Assembly (NCBI RefSeq): GCF_049537125.1
Contig: NZ_JBMVQY010000003.1
Span: forward strand, 1-64,000
Origin: Limisphaera sp026417315
GTDB lineage: Bacteria > Verrucomicrobiota > Verrucomicrobiia > Limisphaerales > Limisphaeraceae
Length of the DNA stretch: 64,000 nucleotides
Reading direction: 5' to 3'
Part shown: positions 1-8,729 of the stretch, in pieces
Layout: each line of letters begins with the position of its first letter
How positions within the stretch are numbered: position 1 is the stretch's first letter
Made by a program: the position numbers and the translations under genes
Notes under the pieces: generated by a model
Told to the model about the DNA's origin: nothing
Database searches by the model: none
What the model saw: only the letters and a program-made list of their open reading frames with translations

Positions 1-33
1 ACCAAGCGGCAGAAGATGGGCCACTGGCTCTGA
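1..33 (+). CDS. possible 3' end of a truncated coding region
   Basis: Frame 1 reads TKRQKMGHWL followed by a TGA stop at 31-33. The short basic tail followed by a G-rich spacer could be the end of a gene that begins outside the window. There is too little sequence to name a product, and chance openness cannot be excluded. Confidence 0.25.
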   Translation, partial: TKRQKMGHWL

Positions 34-251
34 GGGGAGGGGGCGGGGATGTTGCGCAGGCGGCAAGCAGCACGGGTACGGGGGTCCGGGGGGTGGTATG
101 TCATCGTGGCCTCGCGGTACAACGGGCGCCCTCACGGTCGCGGTTCTTAAAATGCGATTGTTGCGGTCGCGGGTCTCGAGAATGGGGCGCATCAATCTTG
201 GGGGGCCGGGCTTTCCCCAAAGCGCGACCGCCCATAAAGGCGGGCTCCGGC

Positions 252-1781
252 TCAGCCAGCGCCCCTCAGCACGCAGGGCAGCCAAAGGGTGACCGTGGCA
301 ACGACCACCACGACACCCACTAGGTCTGTGACGAGCCCATGCCGCAACATGGTTCCCAACGAAATCCAACCGGATCCATACACCAGGGCGTTCGGCGGCG
401 TGGACACCGGGAGCATAAAGGCCAGGGAGGCCCCCAAACAAGCCCCGAGCGCGGGGGGCACGGGCCACACGCCTGCGGCCTCCGACACGGCCAGGGCCAT
501 GGGCACCACCAGGTTCGCGGTCGCCGTGTTGGACGCGGTCTCCGTGAGCAACACCGCAATCCCGGTGAACAACACGGTCAGGGTGAACGGATCCGGATTC
601 GGCACGGCGGCTGCCAGCTGCTGGCCGATCCATTGGCCCAGGCCGCTCGAGACCACGCTCTCGCCCAGCGCCAGCCCGCCTCCGAACAAAAGAATTGTGC
701 CCCAATCCACCGTGCGGACGTCCTCCCATGAAAGCGTGGATTGTCCCCGGCGGTCTCCTGCGGGCAGGGCAAACAGCAGCAACGCTCCCAGCAAGGCACA
801 GATTTCCTCCGGCAAATGCCGGTGCAACCATCGGGAGGCGGCGGTATCGGGGCCCAGCAAAAGACCGGCCAGTCCGGGCAGCAACCAGAGCGTCACGGTG
901 AGCGCGAACACCGCGAGCACCTGGATTTCCCCTCGCCGCCACGGACCCAATTGGGCGCGGGCGGTTGCCAGCCAGGTGGTCGCATTGCTCCACGCCCCGT
1001 TCGGAGCCGGGCAGACCCGGTGGAAATACACAACCAGAAACCCTGCCAGCACCAGGGCGATGGGCAGGCACAGGGCCACCCACTGCAGGAAGGAGATTTC
1101 CACCCCGGCCTGCTCGCGCAGAAGGGCCATCCCAATCAGGTTGGGCGGCGACCCGACGGGTGTGGCCATCCCACCGATGGAGGCTCCGAACGCGGTCACC
1201 AGCATCAGCGCCTTTGTGTACGGGAGGTCAGCCGGGTCCACGGGTTGGCTCGTCAGGACGCTCTGTCGGCGCGCCATTTCCCGCAGCAGGGCCGCTCCCA
1301 TGGGAAACATCATGGCCGCCGTGGTCGTGTTGGAGATCCACATGGAAAGCAGCACGCACGTGACGGTATAGGCCGCCAGCAGCCGCGCCGGCCGATCCGC
1401 CACGCCGGGGAGGCTCATCAAAGCCAGCGCCAGGCGTCGGCTCAACCCGTGCCGGACCATTGCGGCGGCCAACAGAAAGCTGCCCAAAAACAGAAACAGC
1501 ACCGGATGACCGAAACTCTGGAACACGGACCGGACCTCGCCCACGCCCAACAAAACACACAAACACGGGCCCAACAGCGCTGTCGCGCCCAGCGGCAACG
1601 CCTCGCTCAGCCACAGCACCATGACCAGGCCCAGGATCGCCAGCATGCGATGGGCCGGCTCCGGCAGACCGTCGAACGGCCAGGCCCAGAGCCCGACAAA
1701 CACCACGGGGGCCAGAATCCATCCTCCTCGCCGGCGATACCGTTCAAAGGTGGGCAATGGGGGCGCTGCAGGCTCCGCCAT
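252..1781 (-). CDS. SLC13/DASS-family sodium-coupled anion symporter
   Basis: A polytopic inner-membrane protein of 509 residues from the ATG at 1781; a GTG at 1799 would add six residues. It has the two-fold architecture of the divalent anion:Na+ symporter family (substrates such as C4-dicarboxylates, citrate, sulfate or phosphate). The first half carries the motif WISNTTTAAMMFPMG near residue 150, and the second half carries TETASNTATANLVVP near residue 430. These are the paired SNT motifs that bind sodium and substrate in the family. The spacing of hydrophobic segments is compatible with about 11-13 membrane helices. A polar stretch near residues 260-270 separates the halves. The substrate cannot be read from sequence. 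The gene stands alone on the minus strand, divergent from topB. A second, different SLC13-type permease lies at 14609-16411. Confidence 0.88.
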   Translation of the reverse strand: MAEPAAPPLPTFERYRRRGGWILAPVVFVGLWAWPFDGLPEPAHRMLAILGLVMVLWLSEALPLGATALLGPCLCVLLGVGEVRSVFQSFGHPVLFLFLGSFLLAAAMVRHGLSRRLALALMSLPGVADRPARLLAAYTVTCVLLSMWISNTTTAAMMFPMGAALLREMARRQSVLTSQPVDPADLPYTKALMLVTAFGASIGGMATPVGSPPNLIGMALLREQAGVEISFLQWVALCLPIALVLAGFLVVYFHRVCPAPNGAWSNATTWLATARAQLGPWRRGEIQVLAVFALTVTLWLLPGLAGLLLGPDTAASRWLHRHLPEEICALLGALLLFALPAGDRRGQSTLSWEDVRTVDWGTILLFGGGLALGESVVSSGLGQWIGQQLAAAVPNPDPFTLTVLFTGIAVLLTETASNTATANLVVPMALAVSEAAGVWPVPPALGACLGASLAFMLPVSTPPNALVYGSGWISLGTMLRHGLVTDLVGVVVVVATVTLWLPCVLRGAG

Positions 1782-2021
1782 GGCCGCATCCTCGTGCACG
1801 CTTCCGCTTAATCTGCAAATCCCCGGGCTTTGCCAAGTCCGAATCCTGCGCCGGCCGGCCGGTTCTTGAAGCCCTCGTCCCGGCCCGCCGGGGCCGGTCC
1901 GGGCTGCGCGCCGGGGCTGCGAAAGCTGTGGCGCAGGGCCGCCTCCGGCGCGACACTTCGACGAGCACGCTCGGAAGTTGGGGTTGCGCGGGGCGGGTTC
2001 TTGGCGTTAATGGTTCACGCT

Positions 2022-4880
2022 ATGGGCAAGGCCCTGGTCATCGCAGAGAAGCCCTCCGTGGCGGCGGACATCGCCCGCGCCCTGGGTGGCTGCAAAAAAG
2101 TGGGCGACCACTACGAGAACGACCGGTACGTCATCTCGTCAGCGGTCGGCCACCTGTTGGAATTGACACCGCCGGAAGGGGTCGAGCCCGCCCGGGGCAA
2201 GTGGAGTTTTCATCACCTGCCGGTGTTGCCGGACCACTTTGATCTGCAGCCCATCGAGAAGAGTGCGGCCCGACTCAAGCATCTGATCCGGCTGATCCAG
2301 CGGCCGGACGTGGAGGAGATCATCAACGCCTGCGATGCCGGGCGGGAAGGCGAACTGATCTTCCGCAACATCATTCGCTATTCGGGCACGCGCAAACCGA
2401 TCCGGCGGCTGTGGCTGCAATCGATGACCCCCGCCGCCATCCGGGAGGGGTTTCAACACCTGCGTTCGGACGAGGAAATGCAGCCGCTGGCCGAGGCTGC
2501 CATCAGTCGTGCCGAGGCCGACTGGTTGGTTGGCATCAACGGCACGCGCGCCATGACGGCATTCAATTCCAAGTCCGGCGGCTTCTTCAAGACCACGGTG
2601 GGCCGGGTTCAGACCCCCACCCTGGCCATCGTGGTGGAACGCGAAAACCGGATCCGGCGGTTCGTCCCGCGCCCTTACTGGGAGGTGGTGGCCACCTTCA
2701 CCTGCGCGGCCGGCTCGTACACCGGTCGGTGGTTCGACGAAAAGTTCGTCAAGCCGGAGGGACGGGACGCGGATCCGGACCTCAAACCGGAACGGTTGTG
2801 GGAGCTGGCGCGGGCGGAGGATCTTCGCGCCCGTTGTCTGGGCCAGCCCGGCACGGTCACCGAGGAAAGCAAACCCTCCAGCCAGCCGGCCCCGTTGTTG
2901 TTCGATCTGACCAGCCTGCAGCGCGAGGCCAACGCGCGGTTCGGTTTCAGCGCCAGTCGGACGCTCCAGCTGGCGCAGGCCCTCTACGAACGACACAAAG
3001 TGTTGACCTACCCGCGCACCGATTCGCGAGCGCTGCCCGAGGACTACCTGGAGACCGTCCGCACCACGTTGCAAGCGCTCGCCCAGACCGCCTACGGTCC
3101 GTTCGCCTCGGAAATCCTGGAGCAGGGCTGGGTCCGCCCCAACAAGCGGGTCTTCGACAATGCCAAGGTCTCCGATCACTTTGCCATCATCCCCACGCCC
3201 CAGCCGCCCAGGAATCTCAACGAGGCGGAGCAAAAGCTCTATGATCTGGTCGCCCGCCGCTTCCTGGCCGTGTTCTACCCGGCGGCCGAATTCCTCGAAA
3301 CCATCCGCATCACCCGCGTGGCCGGAGAGCCGTTCAAGAGTGTCGGACGTGTGCTGGTGAAGCCGGGCTGGATGGTCGTTTACGGCAAGGAAGCCCCCGG
3401 CGCCGAGGAAACCCCCCGGTTGCCGCCGATCCGGCCCGACGAGACCGTTCACACCCGCGAAATCGAAATCAAGGCCGGCCAGACCAAGCCCCCGCCCCGC
3501 TTCACGGAGGCCACGCTGCTCACGGCCATGGAGGGGGCGGGGAAACTTGTCGAAGACGACGAGTTGCGCGAGGCCATGCGCGAAAAGGGCCTGGGTACTC
3601 CGGCCACCCGCGCGGCCATCATCGAGGGTCTCATCGAAGAAAAGTACCTCGTACGGCAGGGGCGCGAGCTGGTCCCCACTGCCAAGGCCTTCGCGCTGAT
3701 GGAGCTGCTCAACGGCCTGGGCATCCCCGAGCTCACCAAACCGGAACTGACCGGCGACTGGGAGTACCAACTGCGCCAGGTCCAGCGCCGCCAGAAAACC
3801 CGCGAGGAATTCATGCAGGGCATCCGCGAAATGACCCGGCGCATCGTGGAACGCGCCAAACAGTACGAGCTCGACACCATCCCGGGTGATTTCGGCGTGT
3901 TGCAGGCGCCCTGCCCCAAATGCGGCGGCGAAATCCATGAAAAGTACAAGGCCTACCAGTGCGTACGGCCCGGCTGCGACTTTGCCATCCCCAAGATCCT
4001 CGGGGGCCGAATGTTCGAACTGGACGAGGTGGAAGCCTTGTTGCGCGACAAACAGGTCGGCCCCCTGCAGGGCTTCCGAAGCAAAACCGGCCGTCCGTTC
4101 AATGCCATCCTCCGCCTCAGCCCGGCGGGTCGGGTCGAATTCGATTTCGGACAGGCCACCGCCTCCGACGCCGGCGGTGCGGCCGATACGCCGCCTCCCG
4201 ACTTTTCCCAGCAGCAGCCCCTGGGGCCGTGCCCCCGCTGCGGCGCCCCGGTGTACGAAGCCGGAATGCATTATGTCTGCGCCAAAGCGGTGGGGCCGGA
4301 CAAAGCCTGTTCCTTCCGCGTCGGCCGCGTCATCCTCCAACAGCCGGTGGAACCCGCCCAGATGCGCAAGATCCTCACCGAAGGGAAAAGCGATTTGCTG
4401 CCCGGTTTCATCTCCAATCGCAACCACCGAAAGTTCGAAGCCTACCTGGTTCTCCAAGACGGGGACGTGAAGTTCGAATTCGCCCCTCGCGAACCCGGCG
4501 CCCGGACGCGCCGGGTGCGCGCCACCGCCGCCCCCCCGGCCCCGGTGGATCTCTCCGGCCTCACGCCGTTGGGTTCATGTCCCAAATGCAAGGGCCGCGT
4601 CTTCGAGACCCCGGAGGATTATCGCTGTGAAAACACCCAGGCCGCCACGCGACCCTGCACCTTTCGCCTGGCCAAAACCATTCTTCAGCAACCGCTGCCG
4701 CCCGAGCAGGTCCGCAAGCTCTTGAGCGAGGGCCGCACCGACCGACTCGACCGGTTTGTGTCTCAAAAGACCGGGCGCCCGTTCGCCGCCTTCCTCGTGC
4801 TGGGCCCCAAAGGCAAGGTCAAATTCGAATTCCCCGAACGAGAGACCCCCGACACAACTCGGGAGCCAACCACGGCTTGA
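2022..4880 (+). CDS. topB: DNA topoisomerase III (type IA) with three C-terminal zinc-ribbon modules
   Basis: A type IA topoisomerase that cleaves and rejoins one DNA strand through a 5'-phosphotyrosine. The ATG at 2022 gives 952 residues starting MGKALVIAEKPSVA, the usual TOPRIM opening; an ATG at 2010 adds four residues, and the open frame further upstream looks non-coding. The TOPRIM acidic site is seen in IAEKPS and ACDAGREGELIFRN. The catalytic tyrosine lies in LTYPRTDSR at about residue 330 (codon 3009-3011), close to Tyr328 of E. coli TopB. After the core, three tandem modules begin with CPKCGG, CPRCGA and CPKCKG. Each is a four-cysteine ribbon followed by a GF.S..GR.F-type segment ending in FDFG or FEF. 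These extra modules make the protein longer than the roughly 650 residues of E. coli TopB. xerC follows after 30 bases on the same strand. Confidence 0.95.
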   Translation: MGKALVIAEKPSVAADIARALGGCKKVGDHYENDRYVISSAVGHLLELTPPEGVEPARGKWSFHHLPVLPDHFDLQPIEKSAARLKHLIRLIQRPDVEEIINACDAGREGELIFRNIIRYSGTRKPIRRLWLQSMTPAAIREGFQHLRSDEEMQPLAEAAISRAEADWLVGINGTRAMTAFNSKSGGFFKTTVGRVQTPTLAIVVERENRIRRFVPRPYWEVVATFTCAAGSYTGRWFDEKFVKPEGRDADPDLKPERLWELARAEDLRARCLGQPGTVTEESKPSSQPAPLLFDLTSLQREANARFGFSASRTLQLAQALYERHKVLTYPRTDSRALPEDYLETVRTTLQALAQTAYGPFASEILEQGWVRPNKRVFDNAKVSDHFAIIPTPQPPRNLNEAEQKLYDLVARRFLAVFYPAAEFLETIRITRVAGEPFKSVGRVLVKPGWMVVYGKEAPGAEETPRLPPIRPDETVHTREIEIKAGQTKPPPRFTEATLLTAMEGAGKLVEDDELREAMREKGLGTPATRAAIIEGLIEEKYLVRQGRELVPTAKAFALMELLNGLGIPELTKPELTGDWEYQLRQVQRRQKTREEFMQGIREMTRRIVERAKQYELDTIPGDFGVLQAPCPKCGGEIHEKYKAYQCVRPGCDFAIPKILGGRMFELDEVEALLRDKQVGPLQGFRSKTGRPFNAILRLSPAGRVEFDFGQATASDAGGAADTPPPDFSQQQPLGPCPRCGAPVYEAGMHYVCAKAVGPDKACSFRVGRVILQQPVEPAQMRKILTEGKSDLLPGFISNRNHRKFEAYLVLQDGDVKFEFAPREPGARTRRVRATAAPPAPVDLSGLTPLGSCPKCKGRVFETPEDYRCENTQAATRPCTFRLAKTILQQPLPPEQVRKLLSEGRTDRLDRFVSQKTGRPFAAFLVLGPKGKVKFEFPERETPDTTREPTTA

Positions 4881-4910
4881 ACGACCCGACCCGCACCGGT
4901 CCCCATTCCC

Positions 4911-6011
4911 ATGTGGCCCGATCCCGACTCTTCCGATCGCCCGGCCCGCTCCAATCCCCAGCCCGAGACTCAAGACTCTCCTGCCCCACCCCGGCCTCCG
5001 ACACCGCCCCCCGGCGGGGCGTCCGACCCGGACGCCGATCTGGAGGCTTTCCTGGAGTACCTGGCCACGGAACGCGGTGCCTCGCCCTACACCTGTCGCA
5101 ACTACCGCACCGCCCTCGAAGCCTTCCGCCGCTGGTACCGCGAAACGCGACAGATGCTCCCGGCTTGGGCCGGGCTCCACCGCGATGACTTCCGCGCTTT
5201 TTTGCGGCATCTGGGCCGCCAGAACCTCGGACGCGCCACCATCCGGCTCTGGTTCAGTGCGCTGCGCAGCTTCTACCGGTTTCTCGTCCGTCGCGGCCGC
5301 GCCGCGGCCTCTCCCGTGCACGGTCTCGATTTGCCCAAACTGCCGCGCCGGCTCCCCCGCCATCTGACCGTCCAGCAACTGGTTCAACTGCTCCGCGCCC
5401 CTTTCCAGGCCCTGCAAGCCGCGACCACCCGGGCCCAGACCCGCCGGGGCCGTCCGCCCCTGGCCGTGGCGTATTACCGCGATTACGCCATCCTGGAGAC
5501 GATATATTCCTGCGGCCTGCGTATCAGCGAACTCTGCGGCCTGCGGGTTGGCGACATCCACTGGCAGGAGGCCCTGGTCCGCGTCCGGGGCAAGGGCCGC
5601 AAAGAACGCCTCGTCCCCATCGGGGAGCCGGCCCTGGAGGCGATTCAAACCTATTGGAATCTCCTGCCGGAGCCGCCGGCCCCGGATCACCCCGTGTTCC
5701 AATCCCACTCGCCCCGCGCAGGGCGGCCTTCGCGTCGGCGGCCTTCCTCCTCCGCCGGCCCCGCCCCGATCACGGCCAACCTGCTGCAGCGCCGCCTGAA
5801 AATGTATCTCGTGTGGGCTGGTCTCGACCCCGCCATTACGCCCCATCAACTCCGGCACAGTTACGCCACGCACCTGTTGGAAGCCGGCGCCGATCTCCGC
5901 AGCGTGCAGGAACTGCTCGGCCACGCCCACCTGGTCACCACCCAGGTATACACGCATGTCACCACCGACCGCCTCAAACGCGTGTACGACCAGTCCCATC
6001 CGCGCGCCTGA
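4911..6011 (+). CDS. xerC: tyrosine recombinase of the XerC/XerD family
   Basis: A site-specific recombinase of 366 residues, probably resolving chromosome dimers at dif. The N-terminal SAM-like core-binding domain covers about residues 45-145 (AFLEYLATERGASPYT). The catalytic domain contains every expected residue: Arg in CGLRISELCGL, Lys in GKGRKERLVP, HQLRHSYATHLL, the His in ELLGHAHLVTTQ, and the nucleophilic Tyr in QVYTHVTTDRL. Two things are unusual. There is a proline-rich, probably disordered N-terminus of about 40 residues, and there are basic or Ser/Pro-rich inserts in the catalytic domain (around TTRAQTRRGRPP and GRPSRRRPSSSAG). It lies 30 bases after topB and is probably cotranscribed. 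XerC and XerD cannot be told apart from sequence alone. No phage or integron genes are nearby, so a housekeeping role is favoured. Confidence 0.87.
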   Translation: MWPDPDSSDRPARSNPQPETQDSPAPPRPPTPPPGGASDPDADLEAFLEYLATERGASPYTCRNYRTALEAFRRWYRETRQMLPAWAGLHRDDFRAFLRHLGRQNLGRATIRLWFSALRSFYRFLVRRGRAAASPVHGLDLPKLPRRLPRHLTVQQLVQLLRAPFQALQAATTRAQTRRGRPPLAVAYYRDYAILETIYSCGLRISELCGLRVGDIHWQEALVRVRGKGRKERLVPIGEPALEAIQTYWNLLPEPPAPDHPVFQSHSPRAGRPSRRRPSSSAGPAPITANLLQRRLKMYLVWAGLDPAITPHQLRHSYATHLLEAGADLRSVQELLGHAHLVTTQVYTHVTTDRLKRVYDQSHPRA

Positions 6012-6456
6012 ACGGCTGACAGAAGGGGGCGTGGGCCGACAGAAACCCCGGATCACGCCAATTCCACATCGGCCGTCGGGTTGGATCGATGAGCCTTGTG
6101 GTGCTGAGGGGGTCGAAGCACTCGCAGCAACAGAGCCCGTGCTCTCGAGCCCGCTTGGCCCGCGCCTGACCGGAGCATCTCGAAGCGCGAGCCGCGGGAA
6201 CAACCACCCGCCGGGCCTTCTGACTTTTCGTGGACAGCTACGGGTCGGGCAGACCCGATCCCAAGTTCCGGGCAGCCACTCGACTCCCTTGGGCCGTTGT
6301 CCCTGACGTGCCCACAGTGCGCGACGCTCCGTTTTCCAACTCGACCCCGCCGCGCCGAGTGTACGGCTCGGCCGGGTCCTGCAACCGGGACAACCTCGCC
6401 ATTCCGACCGCTCCCGGGCATGCCTCCGCAAGCTCCTGCGAGCGGCGCATGGGTGT

Positions 6457-6897
6457 GTCCCGCCGAATCCCGCCCTCAGGCGGGATGAATGGCGGCGACC
6501 CGGTTTCCCGGGGCGTTGCCCCGGGCTGGTGAGTTTTCGCCCCGTTGGGACAATCACTCAGTGCGCTGGCGGCACGCACATTCCCCCGGCAGCGAAGTGG
6601 TCCGGTGGCCCGGGGCGCTACCCTGAACCGGCGCGTCCGCACCCTCTCGGGGCAAACCCACGGCACGGCGAAGGCACGGAACCTTTCCGACCCTGGATGG
6701 GCTTGTTGGGGGTAGATCTTGCAAGGGCTGTTTGGGAGGATCGAGGCGTGGATCTTTGGTGTGGGACAGGGCTCCCTGGCACCGCAAATCCGCGGTCCCT
6801 GCGCTTTCCGGTGTCGAAGACAGCCAAAAATCCGGCGGCATTTGGGAGGTGCTCCGCACCCAAGAGCCGAGGGAAAAGCGCGTTTCCCGGGAATGCT
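6457..6897 (-). repeat. hairpin-rich dispersed intergenic repeat, copy A
   Basis: This non-coding stretch is colinear, in inverted orientation, with 37159-37581. Matching blocks (copy A plus-strand coordinates) are 6860-6897, 6760-6800, 6600-6710 and 6457-6544. In the best block roughly three quarters of positions agree. It contains two perfect hairpins: ATCCCGCC-CTCA-GGCGGGAT (6467-6486) and CCCGGGGC-GTT-GCCCCGGG (6507-6525). Open frames here have no recognisable protein and are not conserved as protein between copies. The rest of the spacer 6012-6988 holds nothing else that I recognise; trpB starts at 6989. Confidence 0.7.
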
Positions 6898-6988
6898 TGC
6901 ATTCGGCGCCCGGTGAATGCGCCCCTCCGCAAGGCACGCCGGGTTCACGACTCGACGGCGCCGGTGCGAGCGTCTAGTTTTGCCCGCC

Positions 6989-8227
6989 ATGGAAGCAAGC
7001 ACCGTCGAAAGCCTGCCGGATGCACGAGGGCATTTCGGACCCTACGGAGGTCGGTTCGTGCCCGAAACCCTGATGCATCCGCTCGGAGAACTCGAGGCCG
7101 AATATCGAAAGGCCAGCGCAGACCCTGCGTTCCAGGCCGAATTCGAATACTACCTCCGCGAATTCTGCGGCCGGCCCACGCCGCTGTATCTGGCCGAGCG
7201 TCTGACTCGCCAACTGGGCGGCGCTCGCATCTACCTCAAACGCGAAGACCTGCTGCACACGGGCGCTCACAAGATCAACAACTGCATCGGCCAGGCCTTG
7301 CTGGCCCGGCGGATGGGCAAGCGCCGCGTGATTGCAGAAACCGGCGCCGGACAACACGGCGTGGCCACGGCCACCGTGGCCGCCATGTTCGGCATGGAAT
7401 GCGTCATTTACATGGGGGCGGTGGACTGCGCCCGACAGGCCCTGAATGTTTACCGGATGAAACTGCTGGGGGCGGAGGTGGTGCCGGTCACCGCCGGCCA
7501 GCAGACACTCAAGGAGGCCATCAACGAGGCCATGCGTGACTGGGTGACCAACGTGCGCACCACCCATTACATCCTGGGCACCGTGTATGGCGCGCACCCC
7601 TACCCTCTCATGGTCCGAAACTTCCAACGCGTCATCGGAGAGGAAGCCCGTCGCCAAATCCTGGAAAAAGAGGGGCGACTGCCGGATCTGTTGATTGCCT
7701 GTGTGGGGGGCGGGTCCAACGCGATGGGTCTGTTCCATGCCTTTTTGGGGGATGCAGAGGTTCAGATGGTCGGCGTGGAAGCCGGCGGCGAGGGGATTCA
7801 ACCCGGCAAACATGCAGCCCGATTTCAGGGTGGATCGCTGGGCGTCTTACAGGGCACACGCTCGTACCTGCTGCAGGACGAGTGGGGCCAGATTCAGCTC
7901 ACCCACAGCGTGAGCGCCGGCCTCGATTACGCGGCCGTGGGCCCCGAGCACGCCTGGCTGCGCGACCAGGGCCGGGTGACCTACACCTATGCCACGGACG
8001 CAGAGGCGCTGGAGGCCTTCGAACGGCTGGCCCGCACCGAGGGCATCCTGCCCGCCCTCGAGAGCGCCCACGCGGTGGCCGAAGCGATCAAACGCGCCCC
8101 GGCCATGCGGCCCGATCAAATCATCATCGTCAATCTCTCGGGACGGGGCGACAAAGACGTCGCCCAGGTGGCCGCGCGGCGCAAGCTCTCCCTGCCGGTG
8201 TCACTGGAATCGGTACCATCGCACTGA
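6989..8227 (+). CDS. trpB: tryptophan synthase beta chain
   Basis: A PLP enzyme that condenses indole with L-serine to make tryptophan; it normally works as an alpha2beta2 complex with TrpA. The ATG at 6989 gives 412 residues beginning MEASTVESLPDARGHFGPYG, which matches the usual TrpB opening (GxFGPYGGRFVPE). The Schiff-base lysine is K95 in HTGAHKINN. The phosphate-binding loop is GGGSNAMG, and the GAGQHGVATATVAA helix is intact. The length is typical of the TrpB1 subfamily. No trpA, trpC or trpF is adjacent: a long repeat-bearing spacer lies upstream and the hyp genes lie downstream, so trp genes are scattered at least in part. No attenuator or leader peptide was recognised upstream. Confidence 0.97.
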   Translation: MEASTVESLPDARGHFGPYGGRFVPETLMHPLGELEAEYRKASADPAFQAEFEYYLREFCGRPTPLYLAERLTRQLGGARIYLKREDLLHTGAHKINNCIGQALLARRMGKRRVIAETGAGQHGVATATVAAMFGMECVIYMGAVDCARQALNVYRMKLLGAEVVPVTAGQQTLKEAINEAMRDWVTNVRTTHYILGTVYGAHPYPLMVRNFQRVIGEEARRQILEKEGRLPDLLIACVGGGSNAMGLFHAFLGDAEVQMVGVEAGGEGIQPGKHAARFQGGSLGVLQGTRSYLLQDEWGQIQLTHSVSAGLDYAAVGPEHAWLRDQGRVTYTYATDAEALEAFERLARTEGILPALESAHAVAEAIKRAPAMRPDQIIIVNLSGRGDKDVAQVAARRKLSLPVSLESVPSH

Positions 8228-8465
8228 CGCCGCGATGCTTCGCTTTCGCCCTCGGCGGTGGGCCGGGGCCGGGCGCAAACGCTCGCCCGGTGCAAGGGTT
8301 TGGGCACTGACCCGGACTTTTGACCCCGTCCAATGCCGGGAGCCGACCCCGGCCTGAGTCGCCCGGGCACAGGGTGGGTCTCGATCGCGCCGGGGCGAAC
8401 CCTGCCCCGCGAGGAGACAGGAGACGTTTGCCAGGCAGGCCGGTCTCCGCTAGACATACGGTGTC

Positions 8466-8729
8466 ATGTGCCTCGCAGTACCAGGAAAACTGCTCAGCGT
8501 GAGCGGGGAGGACCCTCTGGAGCGGACCGGCCGCGTCAGTTTCGGGGGCGTCATCAAGGAGGTCAGCCTCGCTTGTGTGCCCGAGGCCAAACCCGGGGAC
8601 CACGTCCTGGTCCATGTCGGCATGGCACTGAGCGTGATCGACGAGGCCGAGGCGCGTCAGATCTTCGAGTACCTTCGCCAAATGGATCAACTGGAGGAGG
8701 TGGGTCCTCCGGAACGATCCCCGCCATGA
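8466..8729 (+). CDS. hypC: hydrogenase maturation protein HypC
   Basis: A small OB-fold chaperone (87 residues) that carries the iron-cyanide-CO unit with HypD and delivers it to the [NiFe]-hydrogenase large subunit. The protein starts MCLAVPGKLLSV. The conserved N-terminal MCLAVPG with the essential Cys2 is diagnostic and fixes the ATG at 8466. FGGVIKEVSL and GDHVLVHVGMALSVID follow the family pattern. Its TGA (8727-8729) overlaps the ATG of hypD (8726) as ATGA, so translation is probably coupled. No Shine-Dalgarno is evident. The 238-base spacer after trpB was examined for riboswitch signatures and none was convincing. Confidence 0.96.
   Translation: MCLAVPGKLLSVSGEDPLERTGRVSFGGVIKEVSLACVPEAKPGDHVLVHVGMALSVIDEAEARQIFEYLRQMDQLEEVGPPERSPP

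Noticed and set aside
1830..2009. N-terminal extension of topoisomerase III by about 60 residues
   Set aside because: The extra residues are Arg/Ala/Pro-rich without similarity to the TOPRIM start, which begins exactly at the ATG at 2022.
2139..4457. A 772-codon open frame antisense to topB
   Set aside because: It mirrors topB codon structure, has no recognisable domains, and topB itself is unmistakable. Such antisense openness is common in GC-rich genes.
4575..6557. A 660-codon minus-strand frame over the end of topB and xerC
   Set aside because: It is antisense to two clear genes and has no domain signatures.
8228..8465. Possible cobalamin- or nickel-type riboswitch before hypC
   Set aside because: The region is GC-rich with stems, but I could not match conserved aptamer cores such as the cobalamin box.
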